Shown in pieces: positions 16,264 through 24,976 of a stretch of 64,000 nt of DNA; the stretch's first letter is position 1, and every line of letters begins with the position of its first letter. The notes under the pieces are model-generated. The model saw only the letters and a list, made by a program, of their open reading frames with translations. It was not told where the DNA came from and did not search any database. Made by a program: the position numbers and the translations under genes. The stretch is taken from the IMG/VR virus record IMGVR_UViG_3300027763_002006, positions 28,216-92,215 of that record; one strand, given 5' to 3'. Source of the stretch: a virus.

Positions 16264-18445
16264 AATCAACACCATTGTGCGAAACTACCAAGCTACAGTT
16301 GCTGAGATTTTCAAAGACAATGCGCTTACTTAAAGGCTTTTTAATTTTATCTGCAATTAAACGCTTCATAGGACGAGCACCCATTTTTTCGTCAAAGCCT
16401 TCTGCTACTAAACGATCCAATGCTGAATTATTCAATGTAAGTGTGATATTTTTAGCAGCCAATAGATCGTTGAGCTCATTGACAAACTTAATGGCGATTG
16501 GTGTAATTTGTTCAGTTGTGAGTCTGTTAAATTCTATAATAGCATCTAAACGATTACGGAATTCTGGAGTAAAGTGTTTATTAACTGCTTCGAGGCTGGC
16601 TGTGCCATTGATGCTGTTATTGAAACCAATTTTATTTCGTTCTCCATCTCTGGCACCTAAGTTACTGGTCATGATAAGAATCAAATTACGGCAACTCACA
16701 GTTTTACCGCCACTACTGGTAAGCATGCCATTGTCCATGACGCCCAACAAAATATTAAGAACATCTGGATGAGCCTTTTCAACTTCGTCTAATAACAGCA
16801 CTGAACTGGGATGTTCTTCTAAATCATTGATGAGTTTACCTGCACCTGTTCCACCTTCGCCATAGCCAACATAGCCCGGCGGCGCCCCGATTAAACTGGC
16901 AACCTTATGACTTTCCATGTACTCGCTCATGTCATAGCGAAGAAGATGCATACCCAAGCTGGATGCAAGTTGATTTGCAAGTTCTGTTTTACCAACACCG
17001 GTTGGTCCCACAAACAAATAACTGCCCATTGGTTTAGTCAAGTCTTTCAAACCAGCCTTGGCAATATATACACTGTCCAGTAATTTTTCCACAGCTTGAT
17101 CTTGTCCGAACACAAACCGTTTAATCTGTGATTCATAATCCAAGTTCATTGGTTCAATTTGAGTATTAAGTTGTTCCATGGGAACTTTGGCTTGAGCACT
17201 GATTTCTTGTTTGACATGAAATAATGTTACCAAAGTTTCTCTACTGTCGACTTTTATTTTAGCCATGGCACTGTCTAAAATATCAATGGCTTTATCGGGT
17301 AAGAACTTGTCATGCATGTGTTCAACAGTTAAATCGACCACTGCATCAATGGCATCACTTTCAACATCAATGTCGTGATATTTTTCATATTCGGGCATGA
17401 TGCAGTGAAGCATGTTCTTGCAATCTTCAGCTGACATTTCTTCAACATCTAGTTTAGTGAAGCGACGAGCAAGAGCACGTTCTGGTTCAATTGTTTCGCG
17501 ATATTCTTCGTAGGTAGTTGCACCAACAATCTGTACTTTGCCGCGAGTTAATGCTGGTTTAAGCAAGTTAGCCATGTCTGTGTTACTATTTCCTGCGGCA
17601 CCAGCGCCTACCATTGAGTGAATTTCATCAATGAATAAGATTACATCTGTGCGGGCTTCTAATGCATCGATAACTTGTTTAACACGTTCTTCAAAATCAC
17701 CTCGATATTTTGTGCCCGCCATTAATGCGCCCATGTCCAGGCTGTAAATTATACAATCTTTGAGTGTGTGCGGCACAGTTTTCTCATGAATCTTACGAGC
17801 AAGACCTTCTACAATAGCAGTCTTACCCACGCCGGGTTCGCCTACTAGAATAGCATTTCTCTTTTTACGACGAGCAAGAATCTGTGTAAGTTTTTCAACT
17901 TCACGATTACGTCCAATTAATGGATCAATCTTTAGATTTTTTGCTTCCTCATTTAAGTTAATGCAAAAATCATTTAAAACCTTTTCAGCACTATTTTTAA
18001 CTTTGGTTTCTTGCTTTGCATTTTTTCCTAGTACTTCTAAGAATGCTTCTTTACTAACATTATGCTGTGCCAAGTAATAGCAGGCATGGCTATTACGTTC
18101 ACTGAGAATACTCAATAACATGTCTTGGGGAGCAATACCTGCACGACCATTAAAGATGGCCTGTGTAAATGCACGATTAAATGCTCGCTCTAATGTCTGT
18201 GTTTTACGTGGGCGAGTTAAACCGGCGACTACTAGATAATCTTGCCCACTTAAAAATTCTGTTAGGTCATCGATAATTAAATCCGCTTTCGAATTCATTA
18301 TCTTACAGTATTCTCGAATTTCTTCGTTTTCTAGAAGTACAATAGTCAAATGCTCTAGTGTAACGTATTCATGTTCACGATGTAGAGCAAGTTTAAATGC
18401 TTGTTCTAAAATCTCATTGATTGAGTGGTGTTGATTGTCTTCCAT
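16244..18445 (-). CDS. clpA: ClpA-like AAA+ unfoldase
   Basis: This 733-residue protein is close to bacterial ClpA (about 750). The N-domain (residues 1-140) has the Clp repeat pattern. D1 has Walker A GEPGVGKT (202-209) and Walker B FIDEIH (271-276). D2 has Walker A GPTGVGKT (480-487) and LLDE (551-554). The tripeptide IGF at 606-608 sits where ClpA carries its ClpP-docking loop, so it could dock onto host ClpP. No clpP is in the window. It could redirect host proteolysis. It has its own strong sigma70 promoter and an AAGGAT ribosome site, which suggests early expression. Confidence 0.93.
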   Translation of the reverse strand: MEDNQHHSINEILEQAFKLALHREHEYVTLEHLTIVLLENEEIREYCKIMNSKADLIIDDLTEFLSGQDYLVVAGLTRPRKTQTLERAFNRAFTQAIFNGRAGIAPQDMLLSILSERNSHACYYLAQHNVSKEAFLEVLGKNAKQETKVKNSAEKVLNDFCINLNEEAKNLKIDPLIGRNREVEKLTQILARRKKRNAILVGEPGVGKTAIVEGLARKIHEKTVPHTLKDCIIYSLDMGALMAGTKYRGDFEERVKQVIDALEARTDVILFIDEIHSMVGAGAAGNSNTDMANLLKPALTRGKVQIVGATTYEEYRETIEPERALARRFTKLDVEEMSAEDCKNMLHCIMPEYEKYHDIDVESDAIDAVVDLTVEHMHDKFLPDKAIDILDSAMAKIKVDSRETLVTLFHVKQEISAQAKVPMEQLNTQIEPMNLDYESQIKRFVFGQDQAVEKLLDSVYIAKAGLKDLTKPMGSYLFVGPTGVGKTELANQLASSLGMHLLRYDMSEYMESHKVASLIGAPPGYVGYGEGGTGAGKLINDLEEHPSSVLLLDEVEKAHPDVLNILLGVMDNGMLTSSGGKTVSCRNLILIMTSNLGARDGERNKIGFNNSINGTASLEAVNKHFTPEFRNRLDAIIEFNRLTTEQITPIAIKFVNELNDLLAAKNITLTLNNSALDRLVAEGFDEKMGARPMKRLIADKIKKPLSKRIVFENLSNCSLVVSHNGVDYELINT

Positions 18446-18484
18446 AATAATCCTTAAATAGCACAGAAAAGTAGTGTTACGATT

Positions 18485-18513
18485 AGTATAACAAATAGTT
18501 AATGCATTGTCAA
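18485..18513 (-). promoter_or_regulatory. Sigma70 promoter of clpA
   Basis: TTGACA (18508-18513), 17 bases, TATACT (18485-18490) on the minus strand. The predicted leader is about 33 bases and includes an AAGGA ribosome site. Confidence 0.8.
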
Positions 18514-18547
18514 CTATTTAATACATCGAAACGTTAATTCAGTGCTA

Positions 18548-18817
18548 TTATTTGGCAGCTTGATCGGAAATAATCTTTTGTATTTGATACCATTCCTGCC
18601 AACCGTCTGTGACAACTGCACATTGGTAATATGTAGAATAGTTTTCGACTACTACTTTGAGCATGTCGGTGATTGACACTTTATCACCTTCAACTGTTTT
18701 TAGATTTGGGCATTTGGTCATTAGTTTTGCCGGAGCTTCTGGAAACTTTTGCTTGACCGGAACCACGGTTGAACAAGCAGATAATAAAATAGCTAAACTT
18801 AATACTAGGTATTTCAT
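18548..18817 (-). CDS. Outer-membrane spanin lipoprotein (Rz1-like)
   Basis: This is an 89-residue protein. The signal peptide ends in the lipobox LLSAC, so Cys15 would be lipidated. The mature part has KFPEAPAKLMTKCPNL and a WQEWYQIQKI tail. It overlaps the end of a bitopic inner-membrane coiled-coil protein by four bases. That arrangement is typical of o-spanin/i-spanin pairs, which fuse inner and outer membranes at the last step of lysis. Confidence 0.75.
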   Translation of the reverse strand: MKYLVLSLAILLSACSTVVPVKQKFPEAPAKLMTKCPNLKTVEGDKVSITDMLKVVVENYSTYYQCAVVTDGWQEWYQIQKIISDQAAK

Positions 18818-19272
18818 TTTCTGTCTCCTTGATTCATTGTAGCGGCTTGATTGTGAGCGTCAATGATTGATTTTGGAACAGGGCAGTTCTCGACATATTT
18901 GACAACATCGTTGTTTTTAACAACTTCTCTGTCAATATATTGAATAATGTCCTTGCCCTTTTGTTTGACGATTTGAGTTTTTGTAACAATCTTTTCTTCG
19001 ACAACAACATTGGCAGTTTTGCTTTTCTCTTCAGCAACTGCAATTTTTAATTCTAATTCTTTGACTTTTGCAGTCCATTCTTTGTTGTCGGCCAATCCGC
19101 CTTCCAAGTAAACACCTAGAGCAAATATAAAGATACTGGCAATTTGTATTGCTATTTTGTATTGCTTAACAAACGGAATGAATGTTAAAACAAAGCCAGC
19201 AAATACGCCAACTGCTCCTACTAAAAATATAGTATGAGTTACTGCATCTGGCAACCATTCAAATATCCACAT
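18814..19272 (-). CDS. Inner-membrane spanin (Rz-like)
   Basis: This 152-residue protein has two N-terminal membrane segments (about residues 12-33 and 39-60). A long coiled coil (ELELKIAVAEEKSKTANVVV...) follows and would project into the periplasm. The end overlaps the lipoprotein gene by four bases. One spanin i-subunit usually has a single membrane span, so two spans is slightly atypical. The pairing argues strongly for a spanin. Confidence 0.65.
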   Translation of the reverse strand: MWIFEWLPDAVTHTIFLVGAVGVFAGFVLTFIPFVKQYKIAIQIASIFIFALGVYLEGGLADNKEWTAKVKELELKIAVAEEKSKTANVVVEEKIVTKTQIVKQKGKDIIQYIDREVVKNNDVVKYVENCPVPKSIIDAHNQAATMNQGDRK

Positions 19273-19276
19273 AAAT

Positions 19277-19501
19277 TTATCCTTTGAATCTAAAGGTAAT
19301 TCTGCCTTTAGTTAAATCGTAGGGGCTCATTTCTACTTCCACTCTATCAAGATTTAAAATATTGATATTATGTTTTCTAATCTTGCCACTGATCACTGCT
19401 GTGATAACTGTCTGTGTGTTGTTTAACTTAACTCTGAATGTTGCGTTTGGCAAACATTCTATAACTTGTCCTTCAAGTTTAATTGTTTCTTCTTTGCTCA
19501 T
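19277..19501 (-). CDS. infA: Translation initiation factor IF-1
   Basis: The protein has 74 residues; bacterial IF-1 usually has 72. It matches along its whole length: [19 protein letters not shown] at the front, SGKIRKHNI in the middle and [16 protein letters not shown] at the end, the OB-fold signature that binds the ribosomal A site. This protein helps select initiator tRNA with IF-2 and IF-3. A phage copy could tune initiation toward phage mRNAs. It lies between spanins and conserved phage proteins, in a late-looking operon, so it is not a contaminating host segment. Confidence 0.93.
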   Translation of the reverse strand: MSKEETIKLEGQVIECLPNATFRVKLNNTQTVITAVISGKIRKHNINILNLDRVEVEMSPYDLTKGRITFRFKG

Positions 19502-19504
19502 TAA

Positions 19505-20068
19505 TTAATAACTCATTAAAAATTTTAATCTATTTTTGATAGATTCTCTTACTGCTTCTTGTTCGATTTCTTCTTCGCTGGGTTCAGCTTCTGTGCTTGG
19601 TTCTTCTTCGGCAGTTTCTTCAACTTCGGGATGAAGTCGATCATATTCAATGGGGTCAACTATGATAGAAGAATTAAAAGTTTCTTCATCAAAGGGAACC
19701 ATGTTAGACATTCCCATGCCTTTAAATTTCCAATCTTCAATGCCTGTTAATTTTTTACTGTCATTTAATATACCGTTGATAGTTTTAAATGCACCAGAAT
19801 CTCTATTCAATTCGACATAGATCAAATAACGACCTTTTGTATCAGTGGCACTACTGACTTCTACATCTTCAAAATCGTAGACAGAGTTTTCAATAAAACT
19901 TGCTAGATCATGTGCAGGAGTTCTGTCATTGACGATAATGGCCAATACGATATAATCTTTGTTGGCACCTAATTTAGTTTTGTGCATGTCAATGAGAACA
20001 CTATCGTCGACTAACCATTTAAGGTCGTCTTCGAATAGGCTTTCACTGAGGGGCTTGTTGTGTTTCAT
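19505..20068 (-). CDS. Conserved T4-like phage protein with acidic tail
   Basis: This protein is about 187 residues long. The block FEDDLKWLVDDSVLIDMHKT and a later RYLIYVELNRDSGAFKTI are familiar from aquatic T4-like phages but have no known function. The last 50 residues are Glu-rich. The start at 20068 gives better spacing to AAAGG than the start at 20077. It overlaps the upstream gene's end, so the two are coupled, and it precedes IF-1 by three bases. Confidence 0.6.
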   Translation of the reverse strand: MKHNKPLSESLFEDDLKWLVDDSVLIDMHKTKLGANKDYIVLAIIVNDRTPAHDLASFIENSVYDFEDVEVSSATDTKGRYLIYVELNRDSGAFKTINGILNDSKKLTGIEDWKFKGMGMSNMVPFDEETFNSSIIVDPIEYDRLHPEVEETAEEEPSTEAEPSEEEIEQEAVRESIKNRLKFLMSY

Positions 20069-20585
20069 CTGCGGCATTACCTTTTGCTACTTCGGCATCA
20101 TTTAAGTTTTCGTCGTAGGCACTGGTTACTTCATCCATGTCAATGGTCTGATCACCTGCTTCGACTTTGTTTGTTTGGATCTCATCGACAAAGTGTCGTG
20201 GCATAGTTACTTTAACTGTCCATACTGGACTCTTAATTAACTTTGGCTCTAACTGTCCTTCTTCATCTGTTTCGTAGCTTTCTGGACCTTTAATATTAGC
20301 AACGTGTTGTAGTGTATCTTGTCCGTACCAAACTTTACAGCCACGATCCATTAAGCGTTCTGCACCAGCGGGATCCGGCATCATTTTGTAGGGATACATT
20401 AGTGTTACTGTGATCCAGTAGCGGTCAATTTTCGGACCTTCAACGATTTCACCCTTGATCCAGTTCTTGAATACATAGAGGTCAAGTTGGTCAAAGATAC
20501 GTTCAAATTCAACGAGAATGTCTAGCACGTTTTCGCTGCCGTAAACATCGTCTAAAGTTGTGTATATTGTGTCGATATCAATCAT
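20043..20585 (-). CDS. Conserved T4-like phage protein, 180 aa
   Basis: It begins MIDIDTIYTTLDDVYGSENV and contains WIKGEIVEGPKIDRYWITVT and VWTVKVTMPRHFVDEIQTN, all soluble and strand-rich. This pair of neighbouring genes recurs in related phages, possibly as virion assembly proteins, but I cannot name them. A CTAAATAC late-type box lies directly upstream, with the start only five bases beyond it. Confidence 0.6.
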   Translation of the reverse strand: MIDIDTIYTTLDDVYGSENVLDILVEFERIFDQLDLYVFKNWIKGEIVEGPKIDRYWITVTLMYPYKMMPDPAGAERLMDRGCKVWYGQDTLQHVANIKGPESYETDEEGQLEPKLIKSPVWTVKVTMPRHFVDEIQTNKVEAGDQTIDMDEVTSAYDENLNDAEVAKGNAADETQQAPQ

Positions 20586-20589
20586 AGTA

Positions 20590-20597
20590 GTATTTAG
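20590..20597 (-). promoter_or_regulatory. Late-type TAAATAC box upstream of IF-1/spanin operon
   Basis: The minus strand reads CTAAATACTACTATG, with ATG being the start of the 180-residue gene. The same CTAAATAC core occurs before other genes in this window. Confidence 0.5.
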
Positions 20598-20619
20598 CTT
20601 AAATTCCGTGTTTCATTAA

Positions 20620-20639
20620 ATCAGTCTCTCGATACTGAT
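20620..20639 (-). terminator. Weak hairpin after collagen-like fibre gene
   Basis: Inverted repeat ATCAGT (20620-20625) and ACTGAT (20634-20639) directly after the fibre stop codon. There is only a short T-rich tail, so termination is uncertain. Confidence 0.3.
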
Positions 20640-20640
20640 A

Positions 20641-22728
20641 TTAAAGAGTTGTATAACCCCAATTTACAATTTGACTGGCTCCGCTATTGTTAGTAATACC
20701 AAATGTAAATACATTGGCAGTCGTAGTACTAACTACAGCATTACTAATAGTGTTCACAGTTCCAACAAACTGCGTAGGTATTGCTGTAAGCACCAATGCA
20801 TTACCGGCTGCATAATACCAACCATAACTACTGCCTATTACTGGTACATTGGTATTTGTAACAACCGCTGTAGCAGTATATGTAACAATACCATTTGGAA
20901 TATTTCCTCTAACCCATATTGAGTAAGTACCATTTATCGGTACTGTAAGACTCACTGTGTTAGCGCCAGGTGATAATGTCCAAGACCCTGTTGTTTGTGT
21001 AGCGACTTTCGAAAGTTGGCTACCATCACCTACAAATTTAACTGTTGATGCCGTTTGCGTAATACTACCAATGTTTGTGCCAGCCGCATTAAGGAAGTTA
21101 ATGGCAGTAGTGTTATCATTGGTCGGTTGCAGAGTTATACCATGTTGGGTACCGGCACCCAAATATTTGACCCCCAATTCTGAGTAATAATTGGTCACTT
21201 GTGAATATCCGCCTAATAGACTAACACCGCTCACGGCCAAGGATGACAGTGTGCCTACTGAAGTTAAACTACTGGCAGTTACACCGCTGGCCAATGTTGT
21301 ACCAGTTAAATTTGCGGCTGCAACTGGTCCAGTGTCTCCTGTGTCGCCTTTTACACCTTGAATACCTTGTGCGCCTGTATCGCCAGTATCACCCTTTGCT
21401 CCGGCAGGTCCTTGAATGCCTTGCGGCCCTTGAGCACCAGCAGGCCCAGTATCGCCTTTGGCTCCGGGTATGCCTTGTGCGCCATCTGCTCCAGGAAGTC
21501 CTTGTGCGCCTGTATCACCCTTGGGGCCTTGCTCGCCGGTATCACCTGTGTCGCCTTTGGCTCCTGTATCGCCAGTATCCCCTTTAGGGCCTTGTGCGCC
21601 ATCTGCTCCAGGAAGTCCTTGTTCGCCGGTATCTCCCTTATCGCCTTTTGGTCCAGCAGGTCCTTGTTCACCCGTAGTTCCAGTGCCGACGGGATCTCCG
21701 TCAAATTCACCACCAGCTGTTATTAATTCAGAGCTACCATAATCTTCAGAATCGGATCCACTGCTTTCGAAATCAGTGCCACCATCAAAATCGATATCAC
21801 TCCAGTTACTTGCGCCTAAATTTAATAAGTCATCTATATCATTTAGTTGATTAATATCAGATGGAATTACAGGTTTATTTGTTAAGTCAGTATAACTACC
21901 ACTAGTTGCTACAGTGGCCAATATTGGTTTATTTAACAAATTATTATAGTCTGTTGTACCTTCTGGACCCGTATCGCCTTTTAATCCTCGTTCTCCAGTG
22001 TCACCTTTGGCTCCAGGAAGTCCTCTATCACCGGTATCTCCCTTTAATCCTCTTTCGCCAATATCCCCTTTAGGTCCGGCAGGCCCTTGTTCGCCAGTAT
22101 CCCCTTTGTCGCCTTTTGGACCACTAAACAATGTTGGTTTGTTCTTGATATAATCTAATGCCGCAGTATTTGCTTGGGTCCAATCACTTTGTACTTGTGC
22201 GGCTGGTATAATCGGCGGGTTAGTTAAGTCAGCGTAACTACCCGAAAATAGTGTCGGCTTATCAGTTAAATCATTATAACTAGTAACAATGTTACTTGTT
22301 GCTTGATCTACATATTGTTTTGTAGCGGCACCTAAATTGCTGGTCGGATCAGCATTTAATATCAATGAACCGGTCATTGTGCCGCCTGCAATAGACAATT
22401 TTCCTGCTATACTAGTTACAACTGTGCTGCCGAAATTTGAATCATTGTTTAAAGCAGCGGCCAATTCATTCAATGTGTCTAATGAATTAGGAGCACTATT
22501 AATTAAATTATTAATACCAAGCGTGACTCTAGCATCTGTTCTTTGGTTGGTAAAAAATAGATTATTAAAGCCTTCTAATATATCGTCGGTGCTAGCGGGC
22601 GCGGCTGTTTCCCCCTGTGGGCCTTGTGGACCTGGGACACCGGATAAACCACGTTCACCCCTTGGACCTTGTAATCCGATATCACCCTTTGGGCCTCTTA
22701 GATAAGTGCTTTTTGTTATTAATGACAT
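20641..22728 (-). CDS. Second collagen-repeat tail fibre
   Basis: This is a 695-residue protein. A short collagen-like run follows the N-terminus (GPKGDIGLQGPRG). A strand module with LFFTNQRTDARV and NSLDTLNELAAALN follows and is shared with the longer fibre gene. Two further large Gly-X-Y blocks lie at about residues 200-250 and 350-460. The C-terminal 230 residues are a strand-rich, Thr/Val/Asn-rich tip that probably contacts the receptor. It shares modules with the 1171-residue fibre, which suggests module exchange. Confidence 0.85.
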   Translation of the reverse strand: MSLITKSTYLRGPKGDIGLQGPRGERGLSGVPGPQGPQGETAAPASTDDILEGFNNLFFTNQRTDARVTLGINNLINSAPNSLDTLNELAAALNNDSNFGSTVVTSIAGKLSIAGGTMTGSLILNADPTSNLGAATKQYVDQATSNIVTSYNDLTDKPTLFSGSYADLTNPPIIPAAQVQSDWTQANTAALDYIKNKPTLFSGPKGDKGDTGEQGPAGPKGDIGERGLKGDTGDRGLPGAKGDTGERGLKGDTGPEGTTDYNNLLNKPILATVATSGSYTDLTNKPVIPSDINQLNDIDDLLNLGASNWSDIDFDGGTDFESSGSDSEDYGSSELITAGGEFDGDPVGTGTTGEQGPAGPKGDKGDTGEQGLPGADGAQGPKGDTGDTGAKGDTGDTGEQGPKGDTGAQGLPGADGAQGIPGAKGDTGPAGAQGPQGIQGPAGAKGDTGDTGAQGIQGVKGDTGDTGPVAAANLTGTTLASGVTASSLTSVGTLSSLAVSGVSLLGGYSQVTNYYSELGVKYLGAGTQHGITLQPTNDNTTAINFLNAAGTNIGSITQTASTVKFVGDGSQLSKVATQTTGSWTLSPGANTVSLTVPINGTYSIWVRGNIPNGIVTYTATAVVTNTNVPVIGSSYGWYYAAGNALVLTAIPTQFVGTVNTISNAVVSTTTANVFTFGITNNSGASQIVNWGYTTL

Positions 22729-22745
22729 AAGTATTCCTAGTTCTA

Positions 22746-22754
22746 GTATTTACC
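22746..22754 (-). promoter_or_regulatory. Late-type TAAATAC box before fibre gene
   Basis: The minus strand reads GGTAAATAC about 18 bases upstream of the fibre start. It fits the recurring late-type box. Confidence 0.45.
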
Positions 22755-22791
22755 GTTTTTAAACATATAAACCAACCAAAACTATGATATA

Positions 22792-22801
22792 GGTTAAATA
22801 C
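22792..22801 (+). promoter_or_regulatory. Late-type TAAATAC box before phoH
   Basis: The plus strand reads GGTTAAATAC, about 58 bases upstream of the phoH start. It is the only box candidate seen for this isolated plus-strand gene. Confidence 0.35.
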
Positions 22802-22859
22802 TTTTGTGGACAAACTAACCCCAAGTCTAACTAATCAAATCCAAATTGGAGGTATTAGA

Positions 22860-23585
22860 ATGACGAAACAAAGACAAAAACGTGTTCAACCACAAGAACA
22901 CGCATCTGTTCTGCACATTGAAAAGTTCCGCAAGGAACGTAGTAGACAAGTAGAAATCCTGCCTAAGAATATTAGACAAGAAGACTACCTTGCGCTGTTA
23001 GAAGATCAACGAAAAAGTATTGTATTTGCAGTGGGTCCTGCCGGAACGGGTAAGACTCTATTAGCTTGTATGATGGCTATTCGCGAACTAAAAGCTGGCA
23101 GAATTGAAAAGATTATTATTACAAGACCAGCAGTCAGCGTTGACGAACAACACGGCTTTTTGCCTGGCACATTAATCGAAAAGATGGCTCCGTGGACTCG
23201 ACCTATATTCGACGTATTCGAAGAATATTGGGCTCCGAAATACATAGAGAATATGATCGAGGAGAATGTAATCGAGGTAGCTCCTTTAGCCTACATGAGG
23301 GGAAGAACATTTAAAAAATCAATCATTCTAGCAGACGAAATGCAGAACGCTACACCAAGTCAAATGAAAATGCTTTTGACACGTATTGGCAATGAAAGTA
23401 GAATCTTTGCAACGGGCGACTTGGCCCAGCACGATCGCGGTTTTGAAGAAAACGGATTAAGAGATTTTACTGCTCGCCTAAAGAAATCATCGAGTAAGAT
23501 GATTGGTGTAGTAGAATTCGAGCGATGTGACGTAGAACGTCACGCCGCAGTAGCTGAGGTATTAAAGATTTACGGTGAAGAGTAA
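22860..23585 (+). CDS. phoH: PhoH-like ATPase
   Basis: This is a 241-residue protein. The start at 22860 is chosen because a strong GGAGGT lies seven bases upstream; an earlier in-frame ATG at 22806 has none. Walker A is GPAGTGKT (59-66), and the Walker B type segment SIILADEMQNAT is near the middle. PhoH-like ATPases are common in marine and freshwater phages and may act on RNA; their true role is not settled. It is the single plus-strand gene between minus-strand fibre and replication genes. Confidence 0.9.
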   Translation: MTKQRQKRVQPQEHASVLHIEKFRKERSRQVEILPKNIRQEDYLALLEDQRKSIVFAVGPAGTGKTLLACMMAIRELKAGRIEKIIITRPAVSVDEQHGFLPGTLIEKMAPWTRPIFDVFEEYWAPKYIENMIEENVIEVAPLAYMRGRTFKKSIILADEMQNATPSQMKMLLTRIGNESRIFATGDLAQHDRGFEENGLRDFTARLKKSSSKMIGVVEFERCDVERHAAVAEVLKIYGEE

Positions 23586-23624
23586 ATTGTAAGTAATAGT
23601 TAACTTGGGGTAGTCCACTTTACT

Positions 23625-24566
23625 TTATAATCCGCGGCGCATTCGGTCTAGTTTGACAATAGTAGCACTTAAATTGATTTCAGGGTCAGCACACAAACTA
23701 TGATTCACCATGCCTTCTTTAATGATGATAATGGCAGCGTCTTGTGTGTCTTCATCATCACCCCAGAACGCTAAATTACGATACAAGAACTTGTAAACTT
23801 CTTCGTATTCTTCCAACGTAATCTTTTTACAGATCATTTCACGTGCTTGTCTAACTTTTCCGTTTTGGAACAGCGCAATGGCTTCCAACTTCCATTCACT
23901 GCTATCTGTGCCCTGTCCAGCCACTGGCATTTCCAATTTACCACTTCTGCTGTATTGTTGTGCTGTGTTAATTGCTTTACGCAGATCCGGATATGTTGCT
24001 TTGACAAAACTTGTCAATGTATCAACATCAAAGTCACAGCCTTCATCAGCAAGAATCTGTCCCAGTCGTACTGTAAAGTCTGTTTCATCCAAGTTGTTAA
24101 AACTAAACCCTTGACAACGACTGTGCAACGCTGGCATGATCTTGTGTGGCAAATTGCAAGTTAGAATGAAACGTGCCACATTACTGTACTGCTCTAACAT
24201 ACCACGCAACACACCCTGAGCACTAGGACTTAGATAGTCTGCTTCGTCAAGAATAATAACACGGAAGTCGCCAAAGCTCATACTACGACAAAAGTTACCA
24301 ACTTTATCACGCAGGTTATCAACACCAGTTTCGTGACTGGCATTAATAAACATAATATCTGCTTTTTGTACTTCTAGTTCATTGCATAGAACTTTGGCCA
24401 GTGTAGTTTTACCTGTGCCTGGAGGTCCGCTTAATAGCAAATGCGGAATGCTTTTGTCTTTAACCCAGCCTTCGACCATGAGTTTTTGGCTGGGATTAAT
24501 CCAAACATAGTCTTTAATGGAGGCAGGTCTATATTTCTCAACCCAGAGATAGTTTTGTGTAGTCAT
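23625..24566 (-). CDS. 44: Sliding-clamp loader large subunit (T4 gp44-like)
   Basis: This is a 313-residue AAA+ ATPase. It has WVEKYRP at the front (the RFC signature), Walker A GPPGTGKT (47-54), LDEAD (106-110) and the HSRC sensor/Arg-finger motif (148-151). It loads the sliding clamp onto primer-template DNA together with gp62. The small subunit is not visible here. The predicted transcript starts at the ATG itself (leaderless). It follows gp31, which ends within the promoter region. Confidence 0.92.
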   Translation of the reverse strand: MTTQNYLWVEKYRPASIKDYVWINPSQKLMVEGWVKDKSIPHLLLSGPPGTGKTTLAKVLCNELEVQKADIMFINASHETGVDNLRDKVGNFCRSMSFGDFRVIILDEADYLSPSAQGVLRGMLEQYSNVARFILTCNLPHKIMPALHSRCQGFSFNNLDETDFTVRLGQILADEGCDFDVDTLTSFVKATYPDLRKAINTAQQYSRSGKLEMPVAGQGTDSSEWKLEAIALFQNGKVRQAREMICKKITLEEYEEVYKFLYRNLAFWGDDEDTQDAAIIIIKEGMVNHSLCADPEINLSATIVKLDRMRRGL

Positions 24567-24572
24567 AGTATT

Positions 24573-24601
24573 ATTATATACTAAGCCCTGACGAATGTCA
24601 A
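24573..24601 (-). promoter_or_regulatory. Consensus sigma70 promoter of gp44, predicted leaderless transcript
   Basis: TTGACA (24596-24601), 17 bases, TATAAT (24573-24578): a perfect consensus on the minus strand. The A of the gp44 ATG is the seventh base after the -10 box, the usual start point, leaving no 5' leader. Confidence 0.85.
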
Positions 24602-24604
24602 GAC

Positions 24605-24976
24605 TTATCTTGCGCCAAAGTCTTCGGCTCGGTGAGCAGGACTGCTCGTATCAAATCCTTCACCAAACATCATGTCATCAGGCTTATGATCTGATACCAT
24701 AAGGATGCCGTTTGGATCAATCTTTTGGAATTTAAACTTTTCACCATGCTCATCTTTAATTTCAATGGTCATAGTCCAACGTCCGTGTTCGCAGAGAATC
24801 CAGTCATCGACTTTGACGTCTGTGATGTCTTCTGCTACTTGCCATACTCGGCCCCAGCGAGGGCGAATACCTTCCATTTTACCGTTATCGTCTTTGAGTA
24901 CGATACCGCCTTTAGTCACACGTTCGCCCTGTTCTAGTACGGCAAAAATATTACCTGGTAATGGTCTAACCTTCAT
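24605..24976 (-). CDS. 31: Co-chaperonin GroES/gp31-like
   Basis: This is a 123-residue protein. The first 100 residues follow the GroES strand order: MKVRPLPGNIFAVLEQGERV, a mobile-loop region with TKGGIVLKDD, and WGRVWQVAEDITDVKVDDWI. Such proteins cap GroEL and are often phage-encoded to fold the capsid protein. The C-terminal tail (PDDMMFGEGFDTSSP...) is specific to phage versions. Start and upstream stop share one base, so it is the last gene of the long overlapping chain. Confidence 0.75.
   Translation of the reverse strand: MKVRPLPGNIFAVLEQGERVTKGGIVLKDDNGKMEGIRPRWGRVWQVAEDITDVKVDDWILCEHGRWTMTIEIKDEHGEKFKFQKIDPNGILMVSDHKPDDMMFGEGFDTSSPAHRAEDFGAR

Noticed and set aside
21458-21742. Plus-strand Pro-rich frame antisense to the second fibre
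   Set aside because: Same reason: complement of collagen repeats.
22806-22859. Earlier start for PhoH
   Set aside because: No ribosome site; the internal ATG at 22860 has GGAGGT at ideal spacing.
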